A DNA stretch of 49,469 bases, from assembly GCA_035707965.1 (NCBI GenBank), contig DASSTJ010000044.1, positions 1 to 49,469 of the forward strand. The letters are read 5' to 3'. Shown one piece after another: positions 17,694-24,558 of this stretch; the first letter of the stretch is position 1, and each line of letters opens with the position of its first letter. Source of the DNA: DASSTJ01 sp035707965 (lineage in GTDB: Bacteria > Actinomycetota > Actinomycetes > Actinomycetales > Angustibacteraceae). The notes below the pieces were generated by a model. The model was not told where the DNA came from and searched no databases. It saw only the letters and a list, made by a program, of their open reading frames with translations. The translations under genes were made by a program, and so were the position numbers.

Positions 17694-18602
17694 ATGCTCA
17701 GCCTGCTCAACGGATCGGCACTGGGGTTCGATCTGGTGCGGCTGCAGAACGGACCGCTGGTCGCCGACATGGTCCTGGCCGCGCTCGCCATCCAGCCCGA
17801 GGACCTCACGCACGTCCCGGCCGGGGACCGGGCGCACGTGGCGCCACCGCACCTGGCCGTGCCGCGCAGCGACCTGCCCAACGGCACCTCCGTGCTCCCA
17901 CCGGGTGAGCTCACCCTGCGCGACGTCCCGGCGCGGGCCTCGCAGCCGGACACGTCGCTCACGGCCCTCACGTCGCTGCTGACGTCGGCGACCATCGGCA
18001 GCCTCGAGGCCCTCGTGAGCATGCTGCGCCGCGAGGTCTTCGCGTGGACGTGGCAGCGGCAGGCGGACGGCGAGACCCTGGCGAGCCGGACGCCGGAGGC
18101 AGGCCGGCTGCAGACGACGTGCCTCGCGGCGGTCAGCGCCGCGTACGGCGCCGTCGACCTCGACGAGCCGCGGATCGCGGAGGCGCTCACGCGCTGGCAC
18201 CGGCTGCACGCGGGACTCCCCCGTCGCTCCGTGCCCCTGGGACCGCAGCAGATGCAGCTCGCGGTGCTCCTGGCACGCATCCAGTCCCTGCAGCCCCACG
18301 AGGTGAAGCAGATCCTGGACGCTTACCACCGGCACCAGCCCACCCAGCTGTGGGCACCGGCCGTCCACGAGGCGACGTGGGCCGCCTACCTGTCCGGACG
18401 CGTCGCCGCAGCCGCTGCCGCGCAGCTGCACCTCGTCGCCGCGGTGCGCGCCGCCGAGGTCTCGCTGGACGACATCGCCGCCGGGTTCTGGAACGCCGTC
18501 AGCGGCGCCGTGAGCGCCCTCGTCGTGCAGGACCTGCTGGACGACGTGTCCTGCGACCTCCTGCTCGCCCGCTACCCCGTGCTGGCGCGACCACAGCTCT
18601 GA
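17694..18602 (+). CDS. Hypothetical protein at the head of the chemotaxis cluster
   Basis: 302 residues, not recognised. A GGAGGG ribosome site precedes ATG 17694. There is no signal peptide, membrane segment or known motif. The protein is alanine- and leucine-rich and predicted helical in its second half (LTALTSLLTSATIGSLEALVSMLRREVFAW; AAAAAAQLHLVAAVRAAEVSLDDIAAGFWNAVSGAVSALVVQDLL). The N-terminus LNGSALGFDLVRLQNGPLVADMVLAAL is more mixed. It ends 43 bases before the first cheY, but a sigma-28-type promoter sits in that gap, so it need not share the che transcript. It may be an uncharacterised motility partner or an unrelated neighbour. Confidence 0.7.
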   Translation: MLSLLNGSALGFDLVRLQNGPLVADMVLAALAIQPEDLTHVPAGDRAHVAPPHLAVPRSDLPNGTSVLPPGELTLRDVPARASQPDTSLTALTSLLTSATIGSLEALVSMLRREVFAWTWQRQADGETLASRTPEAGRLQTTCLAAVSAAYGAVDLDEPRIAEALTRWHRLHAGLPRRSVPLGPQQMQLAVLLARIQSLQPHEVKQILDAYHRHQPTQLWAPAVHEATWAAYLSGRVAAAAAAQLHLVAAVRAAEVSLDDIAAGFWNAVSGAVSALVVQDLLDDVSCDLLLARYPVLARPQL

Positions 18603-18610
18603 CGAACGTC

Positions 18611-18637
18611 TAAGGATCCCCGGCGCGGAGCCGATGA
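18611..18637 (+). promoter_or_regulatory. Sigma-28 (FliA/WhiG)-type promoter of cheY1
   Basis: TAAG (18611-18614), 15 bases, then GCCGATGA (18630-18637). The FliA consensus is TAAA-N15-GCCGATAA, so two of twelve positions differ and the spacing is exact. The predicted mRNA start (about 18644) is next to the cheY1 GTG at 18645, implying a leaderless message. Confidence 0.6.
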
Positions 18638-18644
18638 CTAGGGC

Positions 18645-19016
18645 GTGAAGGCACTCGTCATCGACGACTCCCGCGCCATGCGCAAGATCCTGCGCAGGGT
18701 GCTCGAGCGCATGGGGTTCGAGGTGTCCGAGGCGGAGAACGGCCAGGCCGCTCTCGACGCCATCGAGCAGCAGGGCCCACCGGACATCGCGCTGGTCGAC
18801 TGGAACATGCCCGTGATGGACGGGCTGCAGTTCGTCGTGACCCTTCGAGCGCAGCGGCAGTACCGCGACGTCACGCTCATGATGGTCACCACCGAGAGCG
18901 AGTACTCGCAGATCGTCCGAGCACTGGCAGCGGGCGCCCACGAGTACCTCATCAAGCCCTTCACGGCCGACGCCGTCGAGGAGAAGCTCGCGATCCTCGG
19001 CATGGTCGGGGTCTGA
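18645..19016 (+). CDS. cheY: Single-domain response regulator, CheY-like (1)
   Basis: 123-residue receiver domain. Acidic pair Asp7-Asp8 (VIDDSRAMRKILRRVL), phosphorylation site Asp52 in LVDWNMPVMDG, Thr82/Thr83 in MMVTTESE, and the conserved Lys104 in YLIKPFTADAV are all present. DDSRAMRxI and DWNMP are typical of chemotaxis CheY rather than of transcriptional regulators. It would be phosphorylated by CheA and act on the flagellar switch, or serve as a phosphate sink. Start GTG 18645 has no ribosome site at normal distance and lies at the predicted start of a leaderless mRNA. Confidence 0.92.
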   Translation: MKALVIDDSRAMRKILRRVLERMGFEVSEAENGQAALDAIEQQGPPDIALVDWNMPVMDGLQFVVTLRAQRQYRDVTLMMVTTESEYSQIVRALAAGAHEYLIKPFTADAVEEKLAILGMVGV

Positions 19017-19111
19017 AGGTCGCCCGCCACGTCATCCACGTCAGCGCCACGGCAGTGGTCCACCTACGTCACGAGCAGCGGTACAGCACCGCAAAGGGGA
19101 GCAGCTCCAAG

Positions 19112-19474
19112 ATGAAGATCCTGATCGTCGACGACAGCCGCGTCATGCGGTCCATCGTCACGCGGACCCTCCGGCAGGCGGGGTTCGACGCCCACGACGT
19201 CGTCCAGGCCGGCAACGGCGTCGAGGCTCTGGAGGTCATGGCGGACGAAGACCCGGACCTCGTGCTCTCCGACTGGAACATGCCGGAGATGACCGGCATC
19301 GAACTGCTGCGAACCCTGCGCGGCCAGGGGGACGCCACCCCGTTCGGCTTCGTGACGTCGGAGGGCTCCGCCGAGATGCGCCAGCGGGCCGAGGACGCCG
19401 GCGCCCTGTTCCTCATCGCCAAGCCGTTCACCCCGGAGACGTTCGCCGAGGCCCTCGAGCCGGTGCTGGGCTGA
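19112..19474 (+). CDS. cheY: Single-domain response regulator, CheY-like (2)
   Basis: 120-residue receiver domain from ATG 19112, with AGGGGA upstream. Asp7-Asp8 (IVDDSRVMRSIVTRTL), phospho-acceptor Asp54 in LSDWNMPEMTG, Thr82 in FVTSEGS and Lys104 in LIAKPFTPE are present. The open frame extends upstream to 19055, but those residues have no receiver homology. The gene follows cheY1 after 95 bases and is followed at once by the CheX/CheC-like gene, a likely phosphatase for one of the two CheYs. The two receivers differ clearly in sequence, so they probably have different jobs (motor control against phosphate sink). Confidence 0.92.
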   Translation: MKILIVDDSRVMRSIVTRTLRQAGFDAHDVVQAGNGVEALEVMADEDPDLVLSDWNMPEMTGIELLRTLRGQGDATPFGFVTSEGSAEMRQRAEDAGALFLIAKPFTPETFAEALEPVLG

Positions 19475-19477
19475 GCC

Positions 19478-19972
19478 GTGGAGCCTGAGTCCCTCACCGA
19501 GCTGCCACCGAACAAGGCCGTCAAGGACGTCTTCGAGGACCTGCTGGGCCGGGACGTCGAGGTGGCGCCCTCGGCTGACCGCACGCCGGTGGGCCCCGGC
19601 CACCTCACCATGGAGGCGGTCTACGTCGACGACCAGATGCGCATGCGGGCCGTCATCGTCACGGACCTCGCGCTCACCGCGTACGCGGCGGCCGCTATCG
19701 GGCTGGTCCCGCCGGGCGGTGCGGAGGCCGCGATCGAGGACGGCGAGCTGAGCGAGTCGCTGGTGGACAACATCAGTGAGGTCTTCAACATCATGGCCGG
19801 CCTCTTCAACACCGCGGGGTCGCCGCACGTCCGCCTCTACGCGTGGTACCCGCCCGGCGAGCCGGCGCCCGCCGACGTCGCCGACCTCACGGCGTCCATC
19901 GTCGGCCGCAACGACCTCGACGTGAGCATCGCCGGCTACGGCGACGGCCAGATCGGCATCGTCATCGCCTGA
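19478..19972 (+). CDS. Divergent CheX/CheC-like protein
   Basis: 164 residues from GTG 19478, 3 bases after cheY2. Similarity to known proteins is weak, but the phosphatase signature of the CheC/CheX/FliY family (D/S-x3-E-x2-N, then a Pro about 22 residues on) is visible as Asp97, Glu101 and Asn104 in VDNISEVFNIMAGLFN, with Pro125/Pro126 downstream. Proteins of this family dephosphorylate CheY-P. Only one signature is seen, as in CheX. The position between cheY2 and cheA supports a role in adaptation or signal removal. No membrane segment. The assignment rests on motif and context. Confidence 0.65.
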   Translation: MEPESLTELPPNKAVKDVFEDLLGRDVEVAPSADRTPVGPGHLTMEAVYVDDQMRMRAVIVTDLALTAYAAAAIGLVPPGGAEAAIEDGELSESLVDNISEVFNIMAGLFNTAGSPHVRLYAWYPPGEPAPADVADLTASIVGRNDLDVSIAGYGDGQIGIVIA

Positions 19973-20000
19973 CCGCCGGGCCACGGTCAGCCGGCCGGGC

Positions 20001-20028
20001 CTCAGCATCGGGCCGCCGCCGCCGATAA
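20001..20028 (+). promoter_or_regulatory. Sigma-28-type promoter of cheA
   Basis: GCCGATAA (20021-20028) is a perfect match to the FliA/WhiG -10 element. CTCA (20001-20004) lies 16 bases before it; as I recall, motile Actinoplanes use a CTC(A/T) -35 element with a 15-17-base spacer. The predicted mRNA start is about 20035, where the 18-bp repeats begin. Confidence 0.6.
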
Positions 20029-20034
20029 GAACAC

Positions 20035-20082
20035 CAGCACGGCACCAACGACCAGCACCGCACCAACGATCAGCACCGACCC
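20035..20082. repeat. Tandem 18-bp repeats in the cheA leader
   Basis: Two full units (20035-20052 and 20053-20070; CAGCACSGCACCAACGAY, differing at two positions) and a partial third (20071-20082). They fill the space between the predicted cheA transcription start and the ribosome site at 20083-20088. There are no spacers, so this is not a CRISPR array. Confidence 0.75.
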
Positions 20083-20093
20083 AGGAGGACGTC

Positions 20094-22472
20094 GTGGACG
20101 AGATGGACGAGATCGTCCAGGAGTTCCTCGTCGAGAGCCACGAGAACCTCGACCAGCTCGACCACGACCTCGTCGAGCTCGAGCAGGACCCGGCGTCACG
20201 CGCCCTCCTGTCGAGCATCTTCCGCACGATCCACACGATCAAGGGCACCAGCGGCTTCCTGGCGTTCTCGCAGCTCGAGAGCGTGACGCACGTGGGTGAG
20301 AGCCTGCTGAGCCGGCTGCGCGACGGTGCGCTGCAGCTCACCCCCGACATGACGAGCGCGCTGCTTGCCATGGTCGACACCGTCCGGGCGCTCCTCGGCG
20401 ACATCGAGCGGACCGGGCAGGAGGGTAGCGACGACCACAGCGAGCTCATCGCGGTGCTGACCGCCCTGCAGGAGACGGCCCCCACCCTGCAGGAGACGGA
20501 CGCCGAGCCGAGCGGGCCTGCCGCGGGCACCGCCACCGGAGCGACAGCTGAGGAGACGACCGCGGCAGCCGTCACGACGTCCGACCGGCTCCTGGGCGAG
20601 CTGCTCGTCGGTCAGGGCGCCGTGAGCGAGGACGAGGTGACCCTCGCGCTCGCCGCGCAGGAGGTCGGGGACGACCGGCGCATCGGCGAGATCCTCGTCA
20701 ACGTCGGCGACACCACCCCGGAGGCGGTGGCGCAAGCGCTCGACTCGCAGCACGAGGGACGACGGTCCGCCGCGGACAGCACGATCCGGGTCGACGTCGA
20801 CCTGCTCGACACGCTCATGAACCTCGTCGGCGAGCTCGTGCTGACGCGCAACCAGATCGTGCAGCGCGCCGCGACCCGCCAGGACCCTGACCTGCTGCGG
20901 ACGACGCACCGGCTCAACCTCATCGCCGGCGAGCTGCAGGAAGGCGTGATGCGCACGCGCATGCAGGCGATCGACACGGTGTGGAGCAAGCTGCCGCGCG
21001 TCGTCCGCGACCTCTCCGTGCAGCTCGGCAAGCAGGTGCGCGTCCACATGGAGGGCCGCGACACCGAGCTCGACAAGACCATCCTCGAGTCCGTCAAGGA
21101 CCCGCTGACGCACCTGGTGCGCAACTCGGTCGACCACGGCATCGAGGCCCCCGACGTCCGGCGGGCCCAGGGCAAGCCGGCCGAGGGCACGCTGACCCTG
21201 CGGGCGTTCCACGAGGGTGGCCAGGTCAACATCGAGATCTGCGACGACGGTGCCGGTATCGACCCCGCCAAGCTGCGCGACCGCGCCGTGTCTCGCGGGC
21301 TGATGAGCGCTGAGGCCGCGGCACGCCTCACCGAGCGCGAAGCGCTCAACCTCATCTTCGCGCCCGGGTTCTCCACCGCTGAGAAGGTCACCAACGTGTC
21401 CGGCCGCGGGGTGGGCATGGACGTCGTCAAGACCAACATCGAGAAGATCGGCGGCCTGGTCGACGTCCACAGCGTGCTCGGCGCGGGCACGACGATCCGC
21501 GTCAAGATCCCGCTGACCCTGGCCATCATCCCGGCCCTGGTCGTGTCGGCCGACGGGCGCCGCTACGCGATCCCCCAGGTGAGCCTGCTCGAGCTGCTGC
21601 GCCTCGACGCCGCCGGCGGCGGGCCGCGGGTCGAGACGATCCACGGCACCCCGGTCTACCGGCTGCGCGGTCAGCTGCTGCCGCTGGTCTCGCTGCGGCA
21701 GCAGCTCGGTCTGGACGACGGAGCCGGCGACGCCACGTACATCGCCGTGCTGCAGGCCGACGACCGCCAGTTCGGCCTCGTGGTGGACGACATCCGCGAC
21801 ACCGAGGAGATCGTGGTCAAGCCGCTCGGCGGCCTGCTGCGGCACATCGACGTGTACGCCGGGGCGACCATCATGGGCGACGGCGAGGTCGCGCTGATCC
21901 TCGACACGATGGCGCTGGCGCAGCACGCAGGAGTGGTCTCCGAGGCGTCCGGCCGGCAAGAGACCGCCGAGGCCGCCCAGACGACGTCCGCGGAGCGCGC
22001 GCACCTGCTGCTGACCGGCCTGTCCGACGGCCGTCAGGTCGCCCTCCCACTCGACGCCGTGGACCGGCTCGAGGAGATCCCGGCCGACCGCGTCGAGCGG
22101 ATCGGCGGGCAGGAGGTCGTCCAGTACCGCGGCCGGGTGCTGCCCCTCGTGCGGCTGGACGCCGTCTACGGAGCCCACGGCGAGGAGAGCACCGGGGGCG
22201 ACCTGCTGCAGGTCGTCGTGTGCGGTCACGAGGGCGCGCTGGTCGGCTTCGTCGTCCGCTCGATCCTCGACATCGTCGACGCCGAGCTCGACGTGCGGTC
22301 GGTCCTCGACTCCGGCGGACGCCTCGGCTCCGCGGTCGTGAGCGGCAGCGTGACCGAGCTCGTCGACGTGGCTCACGCGGTCGGCGCCCTGGGCGACCTG
22401 CTGCGTGCGCAGGCACGGGCCGTGCAGGACCAGCAGACCGGGCACCTCTCCTCCGAGCACGTGGCGGTGTGA
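20094..22472 (+). CDS. cheA: Chemotaxis histidine kinase CheA with MshEN-like insert and two CheW-like domains
   Basis: Central chemotaxis kinase, 792 residues. The start is GTG 20094, 5 bases after GGAGG; an ATG lies three codons later. Domains in order: HPt with phospho-His47 in TIHTIKGTSGFL (1-110); an acidic/Thr-rich linker; two tandem 24-residue motifs (166-189 and 196-219) matching the MshEN consensus RLGxxLVxxGxxxxxxLxxxLxxQ; the dimerisation domain (231-296, LMNLVGELVLTRNQI); the ATPase domain (297-472) with N-box HLVRNSVDHGIE, DDGAGID and GRGVGMDVV; a CheW-like domain (475-612); and a second CheW-like domain (634-768). The usual P2 CheY-docking domain is not seen. MshEN domains in secretion ATPases bind cyclic di-GMP, so an extra input is possible. 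cheW follows after one base. Confidence 0.95.
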   Translation: MDEMDEIVQEFLVESHENLDQLDHDLVELEQDPASRALLSSIFRTIHTIKGTSGFLAFSQLESVTHVGESLLSRLRDGALQLTPDMTSALLAMVDTVRALLGDIERTGQEGSDDHSELIAVLTALQETAPTLQETDAEPSGPAAGTATGATAEETTAAAVTTSDRLLGELLVGQGAVSEDEVTLALAAQEVGDDRRIGEILVNVGDTTPEAVAQALDSQHEGRRSAADSTIRVDVDLLDTLMNLVGELVLTRNQIVQRAATRQDPDLLRTTHRLNLIAGELQEGVMRTRMQAIDTVWSKLPRVVRDLSVQLGKQVRVHMEGRDTELDKTILESVKDPLTHLVRNSVDHGIEAPDVRRAQGKPAEGTLTLRAFHEGGQVNIEICDDGAGIDPAKLRDRAVSRGLMSAEAAARLTEREALNLIFAPGFSTAEKVTNVSGRGVGMDVVKTNIEKIGGLVDVHSVLGAGTTIRVKIPLTLAIIPALVVSADGRRYAIPQVSLLELLRLDAAGGGPRVETIHGTPVYRLRGQLLPLVSLRQQLGLDDGAGDATYIAVLQADDRQFGLVVDDIRDTEEIVVKPLGGLLRHIDVYAGATIMGDGEVALILDTMALAQHAGVVSEASGRQETAEAAQTTSAERAHLLLTGLSDGRQVALPLDAVDRLEEIPADRVERIGGQEVVQYRGRVLPLVRLDAVYGAHGEESTGGDLLQVVVCGHEGALVGFVVRSILDIVDAELDVRSVLDSGGRLGSAVVSGSVTELVDVAHAVGALGDLLRAQARAVQDQQTGHLSSEHVAV

Positions 22473-22473
22473 C

Positions 22474-22914
22474 ATGACGCGGCAGTTCTGCACGTTCCGG
22501 CTCGACGGCCACCTCTTCGGCGTTCCGGTCGAGACCGTCCAGGAGGTGCTGCGGCACCAGTCGATGACCGTGGTGCCGCTGGCGCCCGTGGAGGTGAGCG
22601 GCCTGCTCAACCTCCGGGGCCAGATCGTCGTGACCGTCGACCTGCGTGTCCGGCTGGACCTGCCGCCGCGGGAGGCGGACACCGCGAGCGTCAACGTGGT
22701 CGTCCGCACGCATGACGGCACGGTGAGCCTGCTCGTCGACCAGATCGGCGACGTGCTCGAGCCGACGCAGGCAGACTTCGAGCCGGTCCCCGAGACCGTG
22801 CCGGCGTCGTTGCGCGAGGTCGTCGAGCAGGTCTGCAAGCTGGACGGCGAGCTCATGCTCGTCCTCGACACCGAGAGGGCCGTGCAGCCGTCGGTCCCGG
22901 TCGGTGCGCTGTGA
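22474..22914 (+). CDS. cheW: Chemotaxis coupling protein CheW
   Basis: Adaptor linking receptors to CheA in the array; 146 residues from ATG 22474, one base after the cheA stop. CheW hallmarks: FRLDGHLFGVPVETVQEVLRH, the core segment VSGLLNLRGQIVVTVDLR, then LLVDQIGDVLE and the closing GELMLVLDTER. The open frame upstream to 22405 only reads through the end of cheA. The stop overlaps the receptor start as GTGA, so CheW and the receptor are translated together. Confidence 0.94.
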   Translation: MTRQFCTFRLDGHLFGVPVETVQEVLRHQSMTVVPLAPVEVSGLLNLRGQIVVTVDLRVRLDLPPREADTASVNVVVRTHDGTVSLLVDQIGDVLEPTQADFEPVPETVPASLREVVEQVCKLDGELMLVLDTERAVQPSVPVGAL

Positions 22915-24539
22915 GACGGCGGAAGGGTCGGGCGGCCGCGACCGACCGGCGCCGCACACGGTCGGCACGGCGCGCGGCCCTGCGTGGCTTCCGTGACCTG
23001 AGGACGTCGCACAAGCTGCTCGTGCTGGCGTTCGTGTGCTTCCTGCCGACGGCCGTCGTGTCCGCTGTGGGGGTCAAGCAGCTCGACGGGCTCAACACCG
23101 CCCAGGTGGCCGATGCCCAGATGTGGCAGGCGTCCGCGGCCCTGCACCACCTGGACACGCGCAACAGCGAGCTCAAGTCTGACGCCTACCGCGCGCTCGT
23201 CGAGTACGACGTGTCCAGTGACACGCGGGAAGACATCGCCTCCGTGGAGGAGGTCTACAACGAGCTCGAGGCCCTCCACCTGCCGAAGCGGCTCGAGGAC
23301 CGGATGGGCCCGCTGAAGAACGCGCTCGACGGCAACAACACGTTCGTCCAGCAGTTCGTCGCCATGGCGCACGAGGACCGCAACGCCGCGATCTCCCGCG
23401 AGGCGCAGGTCCGCGAGCAGAACAACCGGCTCGACGCGACGCTGGACGGGCTCCGTGCCGAGGTCGACGCCGCGCTCGCGGCGTCGCACGCCCACGTGAC
23501 GAAGCTGAGGGAGCAGCTGCCCGTCATCGTCGGCATCACGCTCGCGATCGGCGTCGGCGTGGCGCTCATGCTGACCGTGCTGATCAGCCGGCTGCTGGTG
23601 CGGCCCCTGAAGACCACGGTGGACGTTCTCAACGACGTCGCCGACGGTCGCCTCGACGTCGAGCTGCGCCTGTCCAGCAAGGACGAGGCCGGCCAGATGG
23701 CCGTGGCCCTCAACGCCGCGCTGGGCCGCATCCGCTCCTCCATCGCCGCCATGGGAGAGAACGCGCACGCGCTCGCCTCGGCGTCCGAGGAGCTGTCCAC
23801 CGTCGCCGGCGAGCTCACCGGCTCGGCCGAGGAGTCCGCGACCCAGGCCCAGCTCGTCTCGGCGGCCGCTGAGCAGGTCTCGCACAACGTCCAGACGGCT
23901 GCTACCGGCACCGAGGAGATGACCGCCTCCATCCGTGAGATCGCGGCGAACGCCACGGACGCGGCGGGAGTGGCCAACCGGGCCGTCGCGGTGGCCGAGC
24001 GGACCAACGCCACGGTCGCCAAGCTCGGTGAGTCGTCAGCCGAGATCGGCAACGTCATCAAGGTCATCACCACGATCGCCGAGCAGACCAACCTGCTGGC
24101 CCTCAACGCCACCATCGAAGCAGCCCGCGCCGGCGAGTCCGGCAAGGGCTTCGCGGTCGTCGCGGGCGAGGTGAAGGAGCTGGCGCAGGAGACGGGCAAG
24201 GCGACCGAGGACATCAGCCGTCGCATCGAGGCGATCCAGACCGACACGGCGGACGCGGTCGCGGCCATCGCGCAGATCAGTCAGATCATCGCGTCCATCA
24301 GCGACACCCAGACGACGATCGCCTCCGCGGTCGAGGAGCAGACGGCCACGACCAACGAGATGGGGCGCAACGTGACCGAGGCCTCCTCGGGGTCGTCCGA
24401 GATCGCCCGCAACATCACGGCGGTGGCTGACGCGGCGGCTGCGGCGACGCGTGGGGCGAGCGACACGGCACAGGCCGCCGGCGAGCTGGCGCGCATGGCG
24501 TCCGACATGCAGCAGCTGCTCGGGCAGTTCCGGTACTGA
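22911..24539 (+). CDS. Methyl-accepting chemotaxis protein
   Basis: Transmembrane chemoreceptor of 542 residues from GTG 22911 (GTGA overlap with cheW). A basic N-terminus (1-34) leads to membrane segment 1 (36-54). An outer helical domain of about 150 residues (55-203, probably a four-helix bundle) follows, then membrane segment 2 (204-226), a HAMP domain (227-280) and a long coiled-coil signalling domain. The hairpin tip is recognisable (AEQTNLLALNATIEAARAGESGKGFAVVAGEVKELAQET). No Cache or PAS fold is obvious and the ligand is unknown. The C-terminus LLGQFRY is not a CheR-docking pentapeptide. It is the only receptor in the cluster. Confidence 0.95.
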   Translation: MRRRKGRAAATDRRRTRSARRAALRGFRDLRTSHKLLVLAFVCFLPTAVVSAVGVKQLDGLNTAQVADAQMWQASAALHHLDTRNSELKSDAYRALVEYDVSSDTREDIASVEEVYNELEALHLPKRLEDRMGPLKNALDGNNTFVQQFVAMAHEDRNAAISREAQVREQNNRLDATLDGLRAEVDAALAASHAHVTKLREQLPVIVGITLAIGVGVALMLTVLISRLLVRPLKTTVDVLNDVADGRLDVELRLSSKDEAGQMAVALNAALGRIRSSIAAMGENAHALASASEELSTVAGELTGSAEESATQAQLVSAAAEQVSHNVQTAATGTEEMTASIREIAANATDAAGVANRAVAVAERTNATVAKLGESSAEIGNVIKVITTIAEQTNLLALNATIEAARAGESGKGFAVVAGEVKELAQETGKATEDISRRIEAIQTDTADAVAAIAQISQIIASISDTQTTIASAVEEQTATTNEMGRNVTEASSGSSEIARNITAVADAAAAATRGASDTAQAAGELARMASDMQQLLGQFRY

Positions 24540-24558
24540 CGCGGTCCCGGAACAGCAC

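Noticed and set aside
20035..20082. A CRISPR-like array
   Set aside because: The 18-bp units are directly adjacent with no spacers, and no cas genes are near.
20196..23885. A 1229-codon open frame antisense to cheA, cheW and the receptor
   Set aside because: Its product is low-complexity (Arg, Asp, Val, His-rich) with no domain, while the plus strand encodes three well-conserved proteins. It is a by-product of high GC.
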